A DNA stretch of 64,000 nucleotides from Sambucus nigra (lineage: Eukaryota; Streptophyta; Magnoliopsida; Dipsacales; Adoxaceae): NCBI GenBank assembly GCA_949130495.1, contig OX422216.1, forward strand, positions 105,221,967 to 105,285,966, given 5' to 3'. Both the position numbers and the translations under genes were made by a program. Below are positions 1 to 10,380 of this stretch, piece after piece (positions within the stretch are counted from its first letter, which is position 1; every line of letters begins with the position of its first letter). Under the pieces are notes generated by a model. That model saw only the letters and a list, made by a program, of their open reading frames with translations, was not told where the DNA came from and did no database searches.

Positions 1-1631
1 CTTCTTCACTACTGGACTATCCCAAAGCGAGAAAACTGATATGGCCAATCTGTTGGTCTTCCAACTGGGTCAATTCCCTGTTAGATACCTTGGCGTCCCT
101 TTGATTTCCACTAAACTCAAGCATGAAGATTGCCTCCCTCTTATGGACAAAATCACCAATCGTATCATGATTTGGACTAATCGATTTTTAAGCCAGGCAG
201 GTAGACTAAACTTAGTCTCTTCTATCCTCTTTAATATATAAATTTATTGGTCCAACATCTTTGTTTTACCTAAAAGAACTACAACTGAGATTGACACTAA
301 ACTTCGTAGATTCCTATGGTCTGGTCCTGACCTAAAATTGACTGGTGCTAAGGTGAATTGGTATTATGTATGATGCCTAAAATTATAGGGGGTCTTGGTC
401 TAAAAATCACAAGGGAGTGGAACAAGGCCATCATGTTCAAACACCTATGGAATCTCTGCAGCAAAAAAGATAACTCGTGGGTTAAGTGGTGCCATATTTA
501 TAAGTTGAAAGGCAGAAGCTTATGGCATATTTCAGTACCTTCCGATGCTTCTTGGTCTTGGACCAAACTCATGCAAATTAGAGACAAGTTCAGACCTCTC
601 ATCAAATGTACTATTGGAAATGGTCAAAACACTTTCTTTTGGCATGATCAGTGGCATCCTAGAGGACCATTATGGATGTTATATAATGACAGAATAATTT
701 ATAATGCTGTTAGTAATCACAAAGCTAAGGTTGCAGACTTCATATCAAATAGTATGTGGACTTGGACAACTACTACTACTTGGGAACTAAATGAGATTAA
801 ATATGATGAGTTTCCCCCTATCTATCCCAGTAGGGATGATTGCCCTTGCTGGACCCCTAAAACTATTTGTGTTTTCACCATCAGTTCTGCCTGGAACGCC
901 ATTAGAGACCATCATACCTCCCCCAGATGGGTTACCATTGTTTGGAATAGTAGTGTCATTCCAAAGTGTGCTTTTATTCTTTGTATGGTTTGCAAAAATG
1001 CAATCAACACTAAAGATAAAACTCACAACTGGGGAATCTCCAATGATAGCAACTGTGTTTTTTGCAACAATGCTATTGAGAATCGTGATCATATTTTCTT
1101 CAACCGAATATTTTCGAAACCTATTTGGGAAGAGGTCAAGTACAACAAATCCTACACCAGCACTTCTACAAATTAGGAGGGAATAATTGATGAGGTTGCT
1201 ACTCAGTTCGATGGTAAAAACTTCATTGCCAAAATTAGGAAATCTTACTTTGTTGCCACTATATACTGTTTATGGATTGAGAGGAATAATAGAATCTTCA
1301 AGAACACAGCCTCCACCTATGAAGACATCATGAGTGACATTTTATTCCTTGTTAGATGCAAATCCCTTAAGTGGACTAAATCAAGGAGAAACTTCAAGTC
1401 TTGGCTTATCTGCGAAAATTGGGGTCTTGATGACGACCATTTACTTTTCTGTTAGTTGGCATGGGCCCTAGGCTGTTTATGCTATTTATGTTGTTTTTCT
1501 TTTCCTGTAGCCTTTTTTTGCTTTTGTTGGATCCTTTTCTCCTGTGAAATTTGATCCTAGGTGGGTATGCCCACCTTTTTATTGTACATTTGTCTTTGTT
1601 TAATTTATTCTTACTTACTAAAAAAAAAAAT
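1..1631 (+). mobile_element. LINE (L1-type), 3' part, runs in from left edge
   Basis: This is the 3' part of an L1-type non-LTR retrotransposon: the end of the ORF2 reverse transcriptase, the zf-RVT tail, a 3' UTR and a terminal A-run (about 1620-1631, TTACTAAAAAAAAAAA). The 3' UTR carries a perfect 7-bp stem with a TATG loop at 1559-1576 (AGGTGGG TATG CCCACCT), which recurs in most other LINE ends of this window. The left end lies outside the window. Directly after the A-run comes unrelated-frame endonuclease sequence of another LINE, so this copy probably landed in an older LINE. Confidence 0.9.
41..1455 (+). pseudogene. LINE ORF2 C-terminus: RT connection and zf-RVT domain, broken
   Basis: The protein reads like the C-terminal third of plant LINE ORF2. 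It has YLGVPLISTKLK and the SQAGRLNLVSSILF segment (RT thumb/connection), then KHLWNLCSKKDNSWVKWC, GNGQNTFFWHDQWHPRGPL and WELNEIK, then the zf-RVT zinc-binding region (IPKCAFIL, CVFCNNAIENRDH). The reading frame is broken by a stop at 239-241, a frame change before 358, and an in-frame TAG at 1174-1176. After the TAG the same frame continues (IYCLWIERNNRIFK) to a stop near 1455. The cysteine normally found after the DH motif is missing (HIFFNRIF), so the zinc site is damaged. It is a dead copy. Confidence 0.88.
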
Positions 1632-1639
1632 CAATGAAA

Positions 1640-2000
1640 GGTAATGGTAACAAGAAGTCGAGGAAAAGCAGAAACATTCCAAATGACCAAGCTTGCATCA
1701 TGAAACATATGGGGTCCCAACTCCCCTCACAAATAACTATAAGTAAGGAAGTTAATCTCTGATTATAAGCTTTCCCTTATCTACCTCCTTGAGTCCAAAG
1801 TTAAAAAACGTCATATGGCTAATGTAGTTAGTAAATATTTTTGGAACTTGAAGTACAATCAAAATTGTCCCACTAAAGATAATGTCGCTAGAGTTTTGAT
1901 TGGCTGGGATCGAAACAATCTGGATATTGAAGTTTTGATGGAGCATTCCTAAGCCCTTTTTTGTAAAATAAAGTTTGTATATCATTTTGAAAAATAACAT
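1640..2000 (+). pseudogene. LINE ORF2 endonuclease N-terminus fragment
   Basis: An ORF2 start, ATG at 1683 (MTKLA, then a stop where other copies have the W of TWNTRG), is followed by fragments typical of the AP endonuclease of these LINEs: LLESKVKKRHMANVVSKYF, NQNCPTKDNVARVLIGWD and ALFCKIKFVY. At least three in-frame stops are visible. The upstream lysine-rich stretch (KKSRKSRN) matches the ORF1/ORF2 junction of the other copies here. It is cut off at about 2000, where the pyrimidine-rich 5' UTR of the next LINE begins. Confidence 0.8.
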
Positions 2001-2656
2001 GCTCTCCTTTCTCTTTAAACCTTCCTCTCTCTACTCCCTAATCTTCCTAGCCTCCCTAAACACCACCCCCTCCACACCTCCACACCTTTTTAACCTCCCT
2101 TCACGGCCCACGACATTATGCCTTACGTGGTAAGGCTGCCTCCTAACCCACTTTAAACCTCTTTCCTACCATTAGTGCCGCTCCTTCACCCGTGGTTACT
2201 AATGTAACAATAAACATCCCCAACCAAGCTGCTCTAGTCCCTTATGATGAAGCTCCCATTACCATTTCTATCGACATGAATGAGAATGCCACAACCATTT
2301 ATGAAGAAGTTAAAGAAGGCCAGTTAAGAGCTTTGGAGTTCAGTAATATAACCATTACGTATGGTGATAGGTTACAATATATTAATGAGGAAAAGAATGC
2401 TTATGCGGAGTTTATCCAAAATAAAGGCTTTACCCATGAAGATATAATGAACTTCGAATTTCCTATTAGTGGAAAAATACACGCTTTATCTCTCTCCATC
2501 CTCCACAAGAAGGAAATTCTTTCAATCAAAACTGACCATGCCATAGGTGGTGCTAGTGGTGGGGCAACGCCGTAAGTGGAGGATTCAGGGAAGGTGGAAT
2601 GCATACCACATGTTGTTGATACTACTAAGGCTATCAGGGGTATTAACGTGGGATAC
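2001..2656 (+). mobile_element. LINE 5' part (continues at 19971)
   Basis: A C/T-rich leader (about 2001-2190) resembles the leader of the LINE starting at 36752. It is followed by ORF1. The element stops abruptly at 2656, where a solo LTR begins. The same LINE resumes at 19971 after a duplicate of the last five bases (GATAC). The two halves are one insertion, and the ORF1 frame is the same on both sides. Confidence 0.88.
2192..2656 (+). pseudogene. LINE ORF1, N-terminal part
   Basis: ORF1 of plant L1-type LINEs encodes an RNA-binding protein of the retrotransposition particle. The segment here runs from ATG 2192 to a stop at 2573-2575 and continues open in the same frame to the LTR junction (PHVVDTTKAIRGINVGY). 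A motif with the pattern YINEEKNAYAEFIQNKGFTHED recurs in the ORF1 at 36914 (MELNEEKNCYLSLLLRKGYTHED), which supports the assignment. The internal TAA at 2573 kills the frame. Continuation after 19975 gives HGDKHSRCATNPFSKDEVEN, matching the minus-strand ORF1 near 49100 (YSKDEVAKNN). Confidence 0.8.
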
Positions 2657-3796
2657 TGTAATACCTCGCATTTTTTTATGTTAAATAATTATGGGATTAA
2701 TTATTATTGTTGGATTAATTAAATTAAAAAGGTCGAGAAATTTAATCGTTAATTAATTACTATATAAAATAATTATTAAGTAGCATGCCAAGGGTTAATA
2801 CTTATTGATGGAAATCATTGATTATTACTGTGGGTATATGTAATATGGAATTAATAATTTTTATAAATTGTCGGAGTGCGAAGTACGACATTTTGGTATT
2901 TTAAGTCAGGACGCGCGTGTGAGCCGTGTCGGGACTAATTGTATGGGATAAAAAGATAAATTATTTTTGTATAACTCATATGGTAATTTTGAGTGGTCCA
3001 TTGAGTCCGAAAGGGTCGGGATAGTCATAAAACTCTACCCAGGAATTTTATTTAGATTTCGGGATAATTTTAGGCCTAATCGACACCCCGTAGGGGTAGT
3101 TTTGTCATTCGGATTTTTGGGGAATTAAAATGGACGAAAATTAGGTAATTATTATATCATTTACGAGAGTTCCATTAGGGTTAAGTTACACTGAAATCAA
3201 GAGAGAACCACAGAGGGTGAGGGAGAGCAAATCCTAAAGGAGGAAGGCTAATTAACACCACCTTGCACAACCACCACCACCATCTGTAGATCGGAAAGTG
3301 AGGAACGCATCTATACCAACATCACCAGCGGATCAGACATTCAAATTTGAGGCAAGTGTTTATTACTTGCTTTCCTTTAGCAATAATCATGCTCGTGTTA
3401 GTGTAGGTGAATTTGATCATGAATTACATATGAAATTGGGTGAAAATTGGAGGTTTAATTTATGATTATGGACTAATTTGATTAGTAGTTTAATTCCTTC
3501 ATGTATGTAGGGGATTAATCACTAAATTAGAAAATTGTATCGATGAAAAAATTTGGGTTGGTTAGGTTCTTTAATTGAAAATTGGGAAACTAGGGCTCTT
3601 ATGATCTAAATTTGGGGATTTTGAATTATAATGATGATTGGTGATGATTTATTGATGTTATATTAGTGGAAATCATGCATACATGTTAGGAAGTTTATTT
3701 AGAATGGTTGATGGGTAATTGGGAATGATCCGTAGAGGTTGTAGGTGTTGAAATGGTGAAGAGAACGTATCTGGGTAAGGCTGTCTTTTTACAAGT

Positions 3797-4001
3797 ATAG
3801 GTCCGGATTGCTTTTTAATAGGTCCGGATCTTTTTTTTTATTAATAGGTCCGGACCATTTTTTATTAAAACGTTCGGATCGTTTTTCATTAAAAGGTCCG
3901 GATCGTTTTTTCTTTAAAAGGTCCGGATCGTTTTTCATTAAGATGTCCGAATCATTTTTTCATAAAAAGGGTCCGAATCGTTTTCTTAATAGGTCCGGAC
4001 C
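3797..4001 (+). repeat. Tandem array of a palindromic 22-27 bp unit inside the LTR
   Basis: About nine copies of a unit of the form GGTCCGGATCGTTTTTCATTAAAA lie head to tail. Each is centred on the palindrome TCCGGA, and full GGTCCGGACC palindromes occur at 3847-3856 and 3992-4001. The homologous position of the related LTR at 54358-54450 carries a different set of palindromes. The array creates an accidental open frame (3808-4077) that I do not regard as a gene. Confidence 0.85.
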
Positions 4002-5936
4002 GGCCTGCTGCATTTTTCCAGAATTTAATTGTGGACCTCTAAGACATCCTTCGGTACTTGAAATGCAAGAACTTTAATGAAGTACACTAAGATTTGAAGC
4101 GATGATATATTAAGGCAAGTGTGATTTAAGACTTGGGCATATGTGGGATGAATTACCCTTAGAAAATTATGAGAGGGATCATAATCATAATTATTAACAC
4201 GTCGAGAGCATATGAACTTACTATGAATAGGACATAATACTTAGTTGTGTGAATACCTAGAGATTATAATAGGTTATGTGTATACATATGTATTGATTTA
4301 TTATGTGTATAACATACCTACGCTGCTTGCTATCAAGAGGAGGTTTTCGCGTAGTGGACAGTCTTATCCCGTGTGACCTATTTGGGGGATATTTGATTTG
4401 TACCCAGAGCATATGAACTTGGATACGTGCTATCTGTTATTTAGTATTGTTTCGACGGTTGAATGGGAGCGTAGGTATGTGTGTGACCCATTTGGCTGGT
4501 GAGTATGCTCGCCTCCAATATTTATGTTATGAGATTTATGGTTCGTGAGAGACGTCGAACCAATTGTTCCCTTCCGCAGTGAGCGACGCATCGGGACACG
4601 ATAGCAGAGTATACATTTTCTCTAAGTGGTCCTAACCAAGAGGCACATGATTAGTATATATATATATATAAAATAAAGTATAAAACATATGTATGTCACA
4701 AGTTTGTCTCATGATGTCATCTATATGAACTTTTCATGAACTATCTTTTTTGCCCTCAACACATTTAAGTTCCCCCTCTTTTAACACACTCTAATTTATC
4801 TTTTTTTTTTTAATTCAAAATCATGGGTACCAAAGTAAATTGTACTCTTCAAAGTAAATTACATTCAAAGGACTTGCAATTTACCATGAGGCTGGGATTA
4901 AATCTGAAAGGTTTTTATCTAAAGTGGCACGTGGAGGACTTCTTTTGCAGGTGACGCGGATCTCAATAAAAAGATATGCTAGCATGGGCGGGCGATGTGC
5001 ATCTCAGTAAAATGATTTACCTCGAGCCTTCCACCGGGACCTTTTTCACCCATACCTTACACACAAAGTCATGTCAGATTCTATACATCTCCACGCTAAC
5101 TCTCTCCCTCTCATATTCTCTCATCTTCCACAGTGTTAAACAAAACTTGAGACTGGTGATGTAGTAGTATAGAAACACGATTCTTTGGGTTTTATGGTTT
5201 TGAAACACCATTTTCTCTCTCTCTAAAACCTCTCTATCACCATAAACGCCCCACCATCATTAATGCCGGCAAACTCTATTCCTTACTGTAGATAAACTGA
5301 CCAACAACTAACGTTTTTGTCTCTTTCAGTTGTGTTTCTGTTTGAACCATTCTTCAATGTCGAGATATTCAATTTTGTTCTGTCCCATTTTAGAACCATT
5401 AGGTTTCGATTAAGGTTCTGTTTATGAACCCACTTTTGTCTTTTCTTTTGTAGTGATTGTTTTTGAAGATTATAGTGGGTTTGTGAACCCGTATTTGGAG
5501 CTTTGCACTCTTTTGTAATTGACCATCATCAAGAACGTCACCTACTTAGAAAGGTAAGATATGTTTCTCTCTATATCTTGCATGCTCACTTTGTCCTCTA
5601 TTTTTTTTTTAGATTCCTTAGTTAATTTTTTTAGTTGCAGGGGACTAGCTTACATTTTTTTGTTCTCCATGGTATGTGTCTTTATTTTCTCTTACATTTT
5701 TTTATTTTCTCTTTACTTTATCTCACTCATGTTTCCTGTTTAGATATTACCATCATGTTTCCTGTTTAGTTATTACCAAGATGCTTTTGTTAGCTTGAGT
5801 GGAGGCGGTGGGCTATTGATATTGGAGTGTGGGTATAATGGGTTTCCCCCTCGCTTTTCTTGGGCTTCCTCATCCTCCATCTAAATATTTCTAATGTTAA
5901 TTATGATTTGTTTATGTGAGTTTTGACAGATGTTAA

Positions 5937-6300
5937 TCTCAGAGAATGAAAATATTTGGTGCACTTTTTTATCTTGACATCTCTGTTCCTTCTTCAGGGA
6001 GTAAAAATATTTGGTGCATCTTTTTATGTGAGTTTTGACAATACGTGTCTCTTTTTTTGTTTACTTTTTAAATAATAAATAAGCAAGGTTGTTGTTTTTT
6101 ACTGTACTTCCATTATTTGTTCCTTCGTCAGAGAGTGATAATATTTGGTGCATATTTTTATGTAAGTTTTGATAGTATATGTGTCATTTTTTGTTTACTT
6201 TTGGAATAATAAATAAGCAAGGTGGTTGTTTTATTACTGTACTTCCCTTGCATTTGATGGGAACTGTGCTTCCATTAAATAAGCAAGGTTGTTCCTTTCT
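5937..6300 (+). repeat. Degenerate tandem repeat, period about 134 bp
   Basis: Units beginning AGTAAAAATATTTGGTGCAT and ending CAAGGTTGTTGTTTTTTACTG recur at about 5997 and 6131, with partial copies on each side. It lies inside the first Helitron and has no coding content. Confidence 0.75.
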
Positions 6301-7197
6301 CCGGACCTCTGTTGTTTACGGAGGAAAAAGAATGTACTGAAATATATTATTGATGGGAAATCCTAAACAAGGTCCTAAGTAAGGTGCTTTATCAAAGTCT
6401 CTGAAATATATATTTTTTTTTGTGAGAGACAGAGTTCACGCTACCCAAGCTCGAAACCATGACAAATTACTCATATCACAGGTATGACCACCAGGCCATT
6501 TAAGCTTGGGTCTCTGAATTATGTGTCTCAAAGGTAAGTGAGCTATTACATTTTCGTTGTTGGTTTATAGCTATTACATAGTCTAATGGCTCCAATATTG
6601 TTGTGTCCGCAAGTGAATCAGAGCATCTACTTTCATAACGTATTTTATTTTGATTTGTTTTGGCATTTTGAATCTGAACAAGATGACGATGAGGTGTTGG
6701 AGTCTTCTTCTCTTTAAATGTGAAGTTTGTTAGTATTAGAAGTACAATAGTGTAAAATTTAATAATTATTTTGTTTTCTAATATATACGCAGCATATAAA
6801 TGACGATATGTTGTGTAATAAAGTGTTTCATATACAACTTCGGGTTCCATCTTTATGTCTTTTTTGTACATATTTTTATGTTTTTTTAGATTAATTTTGA
6901 GGAGATAAAATTTCATTTGAGTGGGATTTTAATTTCTCTTGAATGTATATTTTTGGCAAGTTTTATATGATGTCCCTGTATTTTTTTCAAATAAATGTTT
7001 AGACAATATATTTTACAGTCAATATCTTTTGTATTTTTCTTTCTATCACTAACCAACTTCAAAATATAGTGAGCAACATTATTATTCAAGTTAATGGAAA
7101 ATCTGATTGGTTTTCAGGAGTAGGTTACGTGTGGCAACACTTCAAAACCTTTCATTTCTTGCAAGATACTAAGCAAATAATAGAGTTGAACATTAAC

Positions 7198-7325
7198 TGT
7201 AGCTTTAGTTATATAAATATACTGAGCAAATGCAATAAATTGATTAGTGATATAAATATACTGTAGCTTTATTAATTTAGTTATAGGCTATAAACTAAAG
7301 CTACATTTATATAACTAAAGCTACA
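7198..7325 (+). repeat. Perfect 21-bp inverted repeat with 86-bp loop
   Basis: The bases 7198-7218 (TGTAGCTTTAGTTATATAA plus AT) are the exact reverse complement of 7305-7325. Further partial copies of TGTAGCTTTA(G)TTATA lie at 7261-7285. The cluster could fold into a cruciform. It lies inside the first Helitron. Confidence 0.85.
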
Positions 7326-8262
7326 ATTAATGGCAAACTCTATTACAAATATACTGAGAAATAATTCAAGTTAATGGCAAATCTTATTTAAACATTTTTT
7401 TCCTAAAGTTTTAAAATGGACGGGAATAAAAAAAAGTGTTTCATTATTTATTTTTAAAAAAGTTGACGTTAGTTATATTAAAATAACAAACTTTATATCA
7501 TGTTTTTAATAAACACTGGACAAAACTTTTAGTATACATGATATTTTTTTAAACTTCGTTGTTTTGCAAGTTTTTGTAAAACATAATTTTTTTAAAATGT
7601 ATTTTTTTATAATTTTTTTAGACTTTAATACATGACATGAATAACGTAACTTATAAATTTCATTGTATTAATGTTAGGTGAAAAACACGACCCCTACTGA
7701 AATAATTAATCCGTCGAGTTTTTATTAAAAAATGACGTCCATTTTTAAAATTCGATAATGAAAGTTTTTTTTTATTAATGACCATTTAAAAAAAGTAATA
7801 TAGCATCATCTTTTAAGCTTTATGGAGATTGACCCGGTTTGTATGAATGTTTGGGTAATTGAATTGTCTTTAGTGGAATGCCTCATGTTTTTCATTATTT
7901 TTAAAATATAAAATTTCTGTACCACCTTTGCATTTATAATAAACACAAAATGTTGATCTATTTAAAACACAGTCAAAATTTTGAAGCGAACATTGCATGT
8001 TCATGAAAGAAAATCCCAACATATATACGCCTTCAAAAATGTCAATTTCGAATCAAGGCGTTGATTTTCCTTTCGTGTGTAAAATTTCCAACTACTTTAT
8101 AATGATTAAAACTGATAAATTTTAGGAATAATAAATTACTGAAATATTTTTACCGTGCTATTACGACGTATTATACGAGGACCAAAATAGACTATTATTA
8201 TTGCTGCAAACTAAATATAACGTATGGTCCAATAAACGGCGTACACTTTCGAAAGTTTGCGT

Positions 8263-8290
8263 CGTGTCTTCAGGCACGGACATACCCTAG
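8263..8290 (+). other. Second, weakened Helitron 3' terminator
   Basis: CGTGTC TTCA GGCACG, then GACATACCCTAG, has the same layout as the active-looking terminator 207 bp downstream (GTGCC TTTA GGCAC, then GGGTATACCCTAG). One stem pair is mismatched (T8267 against G8274) and the base after CTAG is A, not T. Confidence 0.7.
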
Positions 8291-8469
8291 ACTTAAATTA
8301 TTTATTTATGTAAAAAAATTAGACTTAAATTATACATGACTTGATATTTTGAAAAAAATTCTTGGTGCCTTCAGCCAATGGATAATATGCACAACTGCAG
8401 GATCTTTAATAGGCGGATGTCGGCTTGCTTACCTCCCATATATGACGTTATGCTTTTCAAAATTATCAA

Positions 8470-8497
8470 CGTGCCTTTAGGCACGGGTATACCCTAG
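8470..8497 (+). other. Helitron 3' terminator hairpin and CTAG end
   Basis: A perfect 6-bp stem C-GTGCC/GGCAC-G with loop TTTA is followed nine bases later by CTAG and a host T. This is the canonical Helitron 3' end, and the sequence after it is LTR sequence. Confidence 0.82.
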
Positions 8498-8639
8498 TAT
8501 ATACATATAGATGATGCGACTGTATCTTTTATTACTATAAAATGCAAAATAAGGCATTAAGACTCCTCTTCAACTAGCCTATCCACGTAGGCAAAGCATT
8601 TAATTATGTCCTATTTCTAAGATATCCCCGTAGACTATT

Positions 8640-9042
8640 TTCTCTCACTTCATTTCTCCGATATATCTCCAACTTCCAACACTCCAAATATTTAAGAGCC
8701 CAATCGCCAATTTCTTCTCCCATTCCTGCACTCCAACTTTCATCGCCCTTCTGAGAAACCGAGCTCACATATTTTGAAGATGACGAAAAAGAACTCGCCC
8801 AGATCAGATCTAGGGTTAAAGTCAAGATTCCGTTGAAAGTGTTCCACATCCCCAAAGTACCGAAATTCGAATTGAATGGAATGGAAGGCGTTTTGAAGCA
8901 ATACATCGCCGTTTGGAAAGGTAAGCGAATTTCTGTTAATTTTCCTTTCAATGTTGCTTTTGTTGCGGAGGATCTTCACCCGGTGCTAATTTCTGCTAAT
9001 ATGTATGTAGAAGTTCAGATCGACTGTGTGATCTCAGCTTGA
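8640..9042 (+). pseudogene. Captured fragment: ferredoxin-thioredoxin reductase variable chain
   Basis: The frame 8755-9042 contains RVKVKIPLKVFHIPKVPKFE, GMEGVLKQYIAVWKGKRISV and NFPFNVAFV. This is the diagnostic SH3-like core of the plastid ferredoxin-thioredoxin reductase variable (alpha) subunit, which in chloroplasts stabilises the catalytic subunit that reduces thioredoxins. The same frame upstream of a TGA at 8752-8754 is Ser/Pro-rich (SPISSPIPALQLSSPF), like a transit peptide. After NVAFV the protein diverges from the family (expected acidic C-terminus absent) and stops at 9040-9042. So it is a 5' gene portion with a premature stop, sitting just inside the Helitron 5' end and on its strand. 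A GGTAAG at the WKG codons could be read as a splice donor, but the family similarity continues past it. Confidence 0.75.
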
Positions 9043-9989
9043 CTGAGTAGACATTCAAATAAGGCTCAGGTTTAGTTCTAAAACCCTAAGTTCTATTTAG
9101 GGAGCACTAATTATTTGTTCACGGGCGTGAAACTTCTCAAATTTCTCTTATATATTTATACGGTAAGTTTGTATTAACGAGTGATTAGGTTATATTTGCC
9201 TCTTTTGAAACTTTGATGGAAATGATCCAATTGGTATTAATTTATGTATGGTAGAATTCTGTAGTTTTGGGGATTTACATGTGAAATTAAAGTTCTGAAT
9301 GATGGATTGTTTTCAAGAAGAGCTTTCATCTCAGATTCTTCTTTCCTTTCATTTTTGTTTTAATGGAAATTGATTGTTGTTTGAAGAATTTGGGAGTTTG
9401 TTTTCAGTCTGTATTAATTGATCATGATTCTTTATGAAATTGGTTTCTTCAATATCTAATTTGAACATTTTACTTTATAGGTGGGTTTTTATGTTTTTTT
9501 CGGTTTTTACATGGCTCTCTCCCCTTATTGTCTTATAGACAGATCATAAGGAACCATTTTTCACTATTTTGTATTATGGACATCTATATATACACATGAT
9601 ACATGTATGTAAATATGTGTGCATGTATTATCTGTGTAGTATACTTGAGCATCAATTTCGATATTCCATTCTTGATATCATATTGACTGTTGATGTTTTT
9701 TCATAATTACCAGAAGAATAAGTTGGTTTCGGGTTGTGTTCTTGGGGTAATCACTTGTATCATCATTGGATTTTGCGGTGTGTTGTAAGCAAATGTGGTG
9801 GTGTCTATTTTTTACAAGTTGTCGTCCTGCTTCAATCATGATAATAATGTAATAACCCCCAAATATATTTTTACCTCTCATGTTTCCATTCTTTAGCCAT
9901 TTCATAGTTTTTTTTACTCTATTATCATTCCCTTGAGAAATTATATTCACTTGAAAGATTTATTTTTTGGGGGATAAATTCTTGAGTTA

Positions 9990-10380
9990 AGATGGATATG
10001 GATATGGAGTTTTACTACGTATAGCACGTTTATCGGGTGATGTACATTTTGTCATTGCGAGGGTGGATACTCATGTTATTATGGATATTACGTATCTCGT
10101 ATCTGTCCGATGATGTACGATTTGTCACTACGAGGGTGGGGACTTTTATTATTTTTTAATTGGTTAGGGTGATAGCACTCTCTATTTTAGACAACCCTTA
10201 AGTTGGATATGGGGTAGTATTACGTATCCGGCGTTTGTCCGGTGATGTACGGTTGGGTGGAGACTTCCATTATTGTATCATGTGTTTGTTGACTAATGTA
10301 CAAATTGGTGTTAAGAGGGCAGGTAGTTCCGTTATTATTTAGTTTGTTAGGGTGTTAGAACTCTCTATTTTAGGCAAGTG
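9990..10380 (+). repeat. Degenerate tandem repeat (about 90 and 182 bp periods)
   Basis: Motifs such as GGTGATGTAC...GTCATTGCGAGGGTGG and GGTTAGGGTGATAGCACTCT recur. The block TTAGGGTG(A/T)TAG.ACTCTCTATTTTAG appears at about 10163 and 10345. It lies inside the Helitron and has no coding content. Confidence 0.65.

Larger units (their letters stand above)
4720..8497 (+). mobile_element. Non-autonomous Helitron (first insertion in the LTR)
   Basis: Helitrons insert between A and T, start with TC and end with CTRR after a short hairpin. Here A4719 is followed by TCTATATGAACTTTTCATG. The 3' end is the hairpin GTGCC TTTA GGCAC (8471-8484, extended by C8470/G8485), nine bases, then CTAG (8494-8497) and T8498. 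The bases after it (8498-8524) are LTR sequence matching the uninterrupted copy near 55195-55226, which fixes the right end. The left end is the only A|TC candidate near the lost LTR homology and is less sure (4669-4720). There is no Rep/helicase. Contents are AT-rich with no gene I recognise. A stretch at 5100-5560 looks like spliced-gene UTR (CT-rich, TTTCAG) but has no coding match. Confidence 0.72.

Noticed and set aside
3808..4077. Open frame of 89 codons rich in Phe/Arg/Ser
   Set aside because: It is the translation of the TCCGGA tandem array in the LTR; no codon bias or homologue suggests a gene.
8833..9042. Functional FTR variable-chain gene
   Set aside because: In-frame stop at 8752, divergence after NVAFV, and no acidic C-terminus.
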